Below are positions 5,922 to 9,518 of a stretch of 9,518 nt of DNA, piece after piece. Within the stretch, counting starts at the first letter, position 1, and each line of letters starts with the position of its first letter. Under the pieces are notes generated by a model. That model was not told the origin of the DNA. It did not search any database and was given only the letters and a program-made list of their open reading frames with translations. The DNA lies in contig DAOVSA010000013.1 in the NCBI GenBank assembly GCA_030633635.1, positions 1-9,518 of the forward strand, read 5' to 3'. Made by a program: the position numbers and the translations under genes. This DNA is from Candidatus Altarchaeota archaeon. Lineage in GTDB: Archaea > Altiarchaeota > Altiarchaeia > IMC4 > DAOVSA01.

Positions 5922-7730
5922 ATGGATACGATGGTAGTGCCACCCGTGGTTATATTCCTTGCGGGGGCATTTTTAATACCGTTCCTTAAAGGGAATGCAA
6001 AAAGGTGTTACTTATTGTTAATTCCTTTTCTTGCCATAATAGACCTGGTTTTAATTGAACCCCAGGTTTACAATAGCTACGTTTTTCCCTTTTTGGGTAT
6101 GGAGCTTATCCTTCTCCAGGCAGATAAATTAAGTCTGTTTGTGGGCTATATCTTTGGGATAATAGGGTTTCTTAACATTCTTTACTCTCTCAATGTGAAA
6201 GATAACGGGCAACATTTCTCTGCATTCTGGTATATTGGCAGTTCTTTGGGAGTGGTTTTTGCGGGAGATTTCTTTACCCTGCTGTTTTTCTGGGAGATAA
6301 TGGCGGTTTCTTCTGTGTGTTTAATCTGGTATCAAAAAAAGAAGGAATCCATAGATGCAGGGTTCAGATATATACTGATGCACCTGTTTGGAGGAAGTTG
6401 CCTATTAATCGGGATAGTTATACATTACGTAACCACAAAATCGATTGAAATATCCACGATTGAAATATCTGCTATAGATCCAAATCTATCCATTCTTTCC
6501 TATATATTCATTTTGATAGGTGTGGGGCTCAATACAGTATTTATACCTCTTCACACATGGTTACCAGATGCGTATCCAAGAGCAACTATCACCGGGGCCG
6601 TATTCTTATCGGTATATACAACAAAAACAGGCGTTTATGTCCTGGCAAGAACCTTTCCCGGAGTTGAAGCGGTAGCGTATATGGGCGGGATAATGGCACT
6701 CTTTGGTGTTACCTTCGCTCTTTTGCAAAACGATATCAGAAAACTGCTTTCATATCATATCATAAGCCAGGTCGGATACATGGTTGCAGGCATTGGCATA
6801 GGGACTGCCATGGGAATTAATGGGGGAATTGCCCACGTATTTAATCATATTTTGTATAAAGCCCTGCTCTTTATGTGTGCAGGCGCAGTAATTCACAGAA
6901 CGGGAAGGAGTAATCTGACTGAACTCGGGGGTTTGGCAAGAAAGATGCCGGTAACCACCATTACATTTGTAATAGCGGCACTATCCATTTCCGGTGTTGT
7001 TGGATTTAATGGATTTATAAGCAAGGGCATGGTGATAGAGGCAGCTCATCATCAGCCGATCCTTTGGTTACTTTTGGAATTTGCATCTATAGGAACATTT
7101 TTGTCATTTTTGAAGGTGGGATACTATGGGTTCTTCAGAAAAAGAGAGATCGAAGTGAAAGAAGCACCAAAAGTGATGCTCATTGCGATGTCGATCACCG
7201 CTTTTCTATGCGTTGCCATCGGAATTTATCCGGATTTAATCTTTAGCATACTTCCGCATACCGTTGATTATCACCCCTTCTCTTTGGGGCATGTCATAGG
7301 AACATCACAATTATTCATGATAACGGGCATTATATTTTTGCTTGGTTTACATCTATTCGGACCCCATGACAGGATCACCTATGATTTTGACTACCTTTAC
7401 AGAAAATCTGCAAAATTATTTTTATGGTTCTGTAAAAATCCGCTGATGAAATTTGCATCAACAATAGATAGAATAACGATAAGAGCAGCAGGTACCATTC
7501 TGTGGTTTTCTAGGAATCCCTTGGGGGCAATGAAGCATATACGATACGAATCTCATTTGTTCTACCTGGAATTGAGAAAAGCTGAACACGCAGTAGAAGT
7601 GGCAATAAAGCTGGAAGAACAAAAAGTAAGCCATCTTAACAAACATGAGCAGATGAGTATTGGCCTGGCCATCCTATTGATAATAATAATACTCCTGTTT
7701 TATATCCTACTCTATATGGCGGGAATTTAA
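5922..7730 (+). CDS. Third antiporter-like subunit (MnhD family) with NuoL-like C-terminal extension
   Basis: A 602-residue proton-translocating family protein, the last gene of the operon. The core of about 14 helices spans 1-480. TM5 keeps Glu125 (LLFFWEIMAVSSVCLIWY), TM8 Lys235 (VYTTKTGVYVLAR) and TM12 Lys313 (AHVFNHILYKALLF). The TM7 lysine is replaced by Asn204 (GVGLNTVFIPLHTWLPDAY); I recall Asn here in related D-type subunits, so it may be a clade trait. Residues 480-575 are polar and amphipathic, beginning ITYDFDYLYRK, with a repeated LWF(C/S)(K/R)NPL motif at 501-508 and 527-534. A final helix spans 579-600. This layout matches the NuoL lateral helix plus last helix. Confidence 0.9.
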   Translation: MDTMVVPPVVIFLAGAFLIPFLKGNAKRCYLLLIPFLAIIDLVLIEPQVYNSYVFPFLGMELILLQADKLSLFVGYIFGIIGFLNILYSLNVKDNGQHFSAFWYIGSSLGVVFAGDFFTLLFFWEIMAVSSVCLIWYQKKKESIDAGFRYILMHLFGGSCLLIGIVIHYVTTKSIEISTIEISAIDPNLSILSYIFILIGVGLNTVFIPLHTWLPDAYPRATITGAVFLSVYTTKTGVYVLARTFPGVEAVAYMGGIMALFGVTFALLQNDIRKLLSYHIISQVGYMVAGIGIGTAMGINGGIAHVFNHILYKALLFMCAGAVIHRTGRSNLTELGGLARKMPVTTITFVIAALSISGVVGFNGFISKGMVIEAAHHQPILWLLLEFASIGTFLSFLKVGYYGFFRKREIEVKEAPKVMLIAMSITAFLCVAIGIYPDLIFSILPHTVDYHPFSLGHVIGTSQLFMITGIIFLLGLHLFGPHDRITYDFDYLYRKSAKLFLWFCKNPLMKFASTIDRITIRAAGTILWFSRNPLGAMKHIRYESHLFYLELRKAEHAVEVAIKLEEQKVSHLNKHEQMSIGLAILLIIIILLFYILLYMAGI

Positions 7731-7752
7731 GGGGATTTAGAGTACTTAAATT
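7724..7752. terminator. Inverted repeat across the two convergent stop codons
   Basis: AATTTAAG (7724-7731) and CTTAAATT (7745-7752) are perfect 8-bp complements separated by 13 bases. The left arm contains the TAA of the antiporter gene and the right arm overlaps the S2 stop codon. The 20-base gap leaves no room for another terminator, so a shared bidirectional end is plausible. The stem is AT-rich and weak, and the sequence after it is only moderately T-rich. Confidence 0.3.
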
Positions 7753-8452
7753 ATCTTCTTTTGCCCCTACGGATCGTCTTTCCACGCCTATACAACCTTT
7801 GTTGCTCCTGCATCTTCAATATATATGATTGGGGTTCTGCTTGAGAAATGAAGTCCTCAAATGACATGTTAAAATCAACGTCTTTATTTTTTGAGATCTC
7901 CCGGGCAAATATCCAATAAAGTAACGCCAGGGAATTCTTTCCCTTGTTATTTCCTGGAATGACGAAATCTATATTTTTTATTCTCGTATTGCTATCACAG
8001 ATCGCAATAATTGGAATTGCCATCTTAGATGCTTCTTTAATAGCCTGTTGATCCACCGTTGGATCTGTTACAATCATTAGTTTAGGTTCAACGAAGGTTT
8101 TTATGTTTGGATTGGTTAAAGTTCCGGAAACAAAACGATTGGTGATCGCAGTACATCCCGTGCATTCTGCAAATTTTTGTATGGGCGTTCTGCCATAAAC
8201 CCTGTTTGAAACCAGTACTACCTCTTCTGGTTTATACTTGCAGATAAATTTTACTGCTATTCTAATCCGTTCATCAATCCGTTGGACATCAAAAACACAG
8301 AGTTTATCGGGTCTAACCTTGTAGATAAAGGGTTTCATATCCTTCGTTTTATATTTCAGACCAACATGTATTCCATTCAGCAGATAATCATCCAATGGTA
8401 TCAACAGTTCTTCCGTCTGGGATACCTCAACTTGATTTGCATCGGTTTTCAT
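7751..8452 (-). CDS. rps2: Small ribosomal subunit protein S2 (archaeal type)
   Basis: A 233-residue S2 protein of the 30S subunit. Diagnostic archaeal/eukaryotic segments include LIPLDDYLLNGIHVGLKYKT (17-36), KDMKPFIYKVRPDKL, FDVQRIDERIRIA, VSGTLTNPN (108-116), VTDPTVDQQAIKEAS and IPGNNKGKNSLALLYW (165-180). The C-terminus (219-233) is strongly basic. A CxxC pair (C97, C100) is present in the segment FAECTGCTAI, where many homologues have none. It starts one base after the stop of the secretion ATPase and has no visible ribosome-binding site, so translation may be coupled or the message leaderless. In many archaea S2 lies with RNA polymerase N/K, enolase and MEMO genes; none of those is within the window. 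Confidence 0.95.
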   Translation of the reverse strand: MKTDANQVEVSQTEELLIPLDDYLLNGIHVGLKYKTKDMKPFIYKVRPDKLCVFDVQRIDERIRIAVKFICKYKPEEVVLVSNRVYGRTPIQKFAECTGCTAITNRFVSGTLTNPNIKTFVEPKLMIVTDPTVDQQAIKEASKMAIPIIAICDSNTRIKNIDFVIPGNNKGKNSLALLYWIFAREISKNKDVDFNMSFEDFISQAEPQSYILKMQEQQRLYRRGKTIRRGKRR

Positions 8453-8453
8453 T

Positions 8454-9518
8454 TTAATTTATTTCATGTTTTTCATAGTAGCGTTCCACCATATCGCGCA
8501 CCTCAGCATAATCTCTAATGCCCTTACGATATAGGTTTTTTAGCATTCGTTCACGTTTCTTGATTTCCTTCAGGATCTCTCCCTCACTTAAACCTGAAAC
8601 CTCCGAGATCTTATGCCTTATTAGTATTGGTGAGTGTTTTAAAATAAAATCATTTTTGAATTCCCATAATTTTCCCAATTCAATCTCTTTATCATGTTTA
8701 CCAACTTCACAAACCTCATACACCACCCGGGAACCTACATTACGGGTAACAACCACAACATCAAGTAAGGCTATAAGTTCTTTTGGTACCCTTTCCGGTT
8801 CGTGATGCAGTTTTGCTAGGGCGTCTTTGGTGTTATTCGCACGTACTGTCCCCATGACACCAATTCCTATATTCATTGCAATTACCATATCTATAGCTTC
8901 TCTACCCCGGATCTCTCCAACAACGATCTTATCCGGTCTCATTCGCAACGAATTTTCTATTAAAACCTGTAAATTTGCATCGTCGGTGGTTTTCAAGCGA
9001 ACCCAGTTACTCTCTTTCTTCAAATTTAGTTCCAGAGTATCCTCAATAGTTATTACTCGTTTATCATCCGGTAACAGACCGAGTATGGCATTTAGCAGGG
9101 TTGTTCTTCCACTTCTACATTCTCCCGCGATTAATAAGTTGATATTTGTGCCCATTGCATCCATACAAAACCATAAGAATCCTGCAATGGATTCGTTCAA
9201 CATCCCCATCTCTATCAGTTCGAGGATACTTAATGGATTCTCCCGAAATCTCCGGACTGTTATGTAAGGCTCTACACTTATCGGAGGAACAACCAGGTTT
9301 ATCCTATGCCCTTCCCTGGTCGTACAATCTATCACCGGAGATGTCTTCCCTGACACCCTTTTAATATCTCTGATTAACTCGCATACTTCCTCGTCGGTTA
9401 AATTCCCCGCGGAAAACATCTTATCGTTACCAAAAACGAAAATTTTGGTACCGTTTATCATAACATCTTCCACGTCCTCGTACGATAGTTCAACATCTTC
9501 CAGTAATTTATCAATCAT
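8454..9518 (-). CDS. CpaF/TadA-type secretion or pilus ATPase with an altered Walker A, possibly 5'-partial
   Basis: A 354-residue type II/IV secretion ATPase at the membrane base of a pilus or secretion machine. The N-terminal domain (1-95) includes DVMINGTKIFVF and ITVRRFRENPLSI. The ATPase core has a Walker A at 132-140 (GECRSGRTT), an Asp box at 155-164 (VITIEDTLEL, with E159) and a Walker B-like stretch at 194-206 (RPDKIVVGEIRGR). Three family residues differ: R138 replaces the Walker A lysine, I219 the histidine of the TGH motif, and R226 the histidine of THAN. The C-terminal 310-350 is helical and charged. The ATG is at the last three bases of the window, so the true start may lie further upstream. 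Family assignment is firm; activity is doubtful. Confidence 0.85.
   Translation of the reverse strand: MIDKLLEDVELSYEDVEDVMINGTKIFVFGNDKMFSAGNLTDEEVCELIRDIKRVSGKTSPVIDCTTREGHRINLVVPPISVEPYITVRRFRENPLSILELIEMGMLNESIAGFLWFCMDAMGTNINLLIAGECRSGRTTLLNAILGLLPDDKRVITIEDTLELNLKKESNWVRLKTTDDANLQVLIENSLRMRPDKIVVGEIRGREAIDMVIAMNIGIGVMGTVRANNTKDALAKLHHEPERVPKELIALLDVVVVTRNVGSRVVYEVCEVGKHDKEIELGKLWEFKNDFILKHSPILIRHKISEVSGLSEGEILKEIKKRERMLKNLYRKGIRDYAEVRDMVERYYEKHEIN

Noticed and set aside
8518..9364. Plus-strand open frames opposite the secretion ATPase, up to 146 codons.
   Set aside because: They are antisense shadows of a gene with clear ATPase motifs and show no family features.
1..9518. CRISPR array, tRNA, rRNA, insertion sequence or prophage genes.
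   Set aside because: No regularly spaced repeats, RNA-gene signatures, transposase motifs or integration-site pairs were seen.

Overview
The window comes from an archaeon. The convergent ribosomal protein S2 is of the archaeal/eukaryotic type, Shine-Dalgarno sequences resemble GGTGATC and GGAGG, and coding is AT-leaning. A euryarchaeal, methanogen- or ANME-like host is plausible, but the lineage is an inference that I cannot settle from the sequence.

Bases 1-363 hold no convincing gene. They contain two strong hairpins near the left edge (23-63 and 69-98), with a 7-nt complementarity between the loop of the first and the sequence just after the second. A GC-capped inverted repeat (181-189/247-255) and AT-rich promoter-like sequence follow, leading into the first gene.

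Bases 364-7730 (+ strand) form one tightly packed operon of eleven membrane-protein genes with gaps or overlaps of only a few bases. The order is MnhE, MnhF, MnhG, MbhD-like (MrpA C-terminal piece), MbhE-like, MnhB, MnhC, MnhD, a second D/A-type antiporter subunit, a 60-residue two-helix protein, and a third, 602-residue D-type subunit with a C-terminal extension. The first eight follow the order of the Mrp module in membrane-bound hydrogenase (mbhA to mbhH). No hydrogenase, quinone-site or iron-sulfur subunit is visible, so this is either a stand-alone Na+/H+ antiporter with three antiporter-like subunits or the membrane arm of a complex whose other parts are elsewhere. The third subunit has Asn where the TM7 lysine normally sits, and a NuoL-like tail (amphipathic region plus last helix) that may brace the membrane arm.

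Bases 7751-9518 (- strand) hold two genes convergent to the operon: a CpaF/TadA-type secretion or pilus ATPase, which begins at or beyond the right edge, and ribosomal protein S2 one base after it. The ATPase lacks the Walker A lysine (Arg instead) and both histidines usual in the family, so it may be slow, inactive or regulatory. The two operons end 20 bases apart across a short inverted repeat covering both stop codons.
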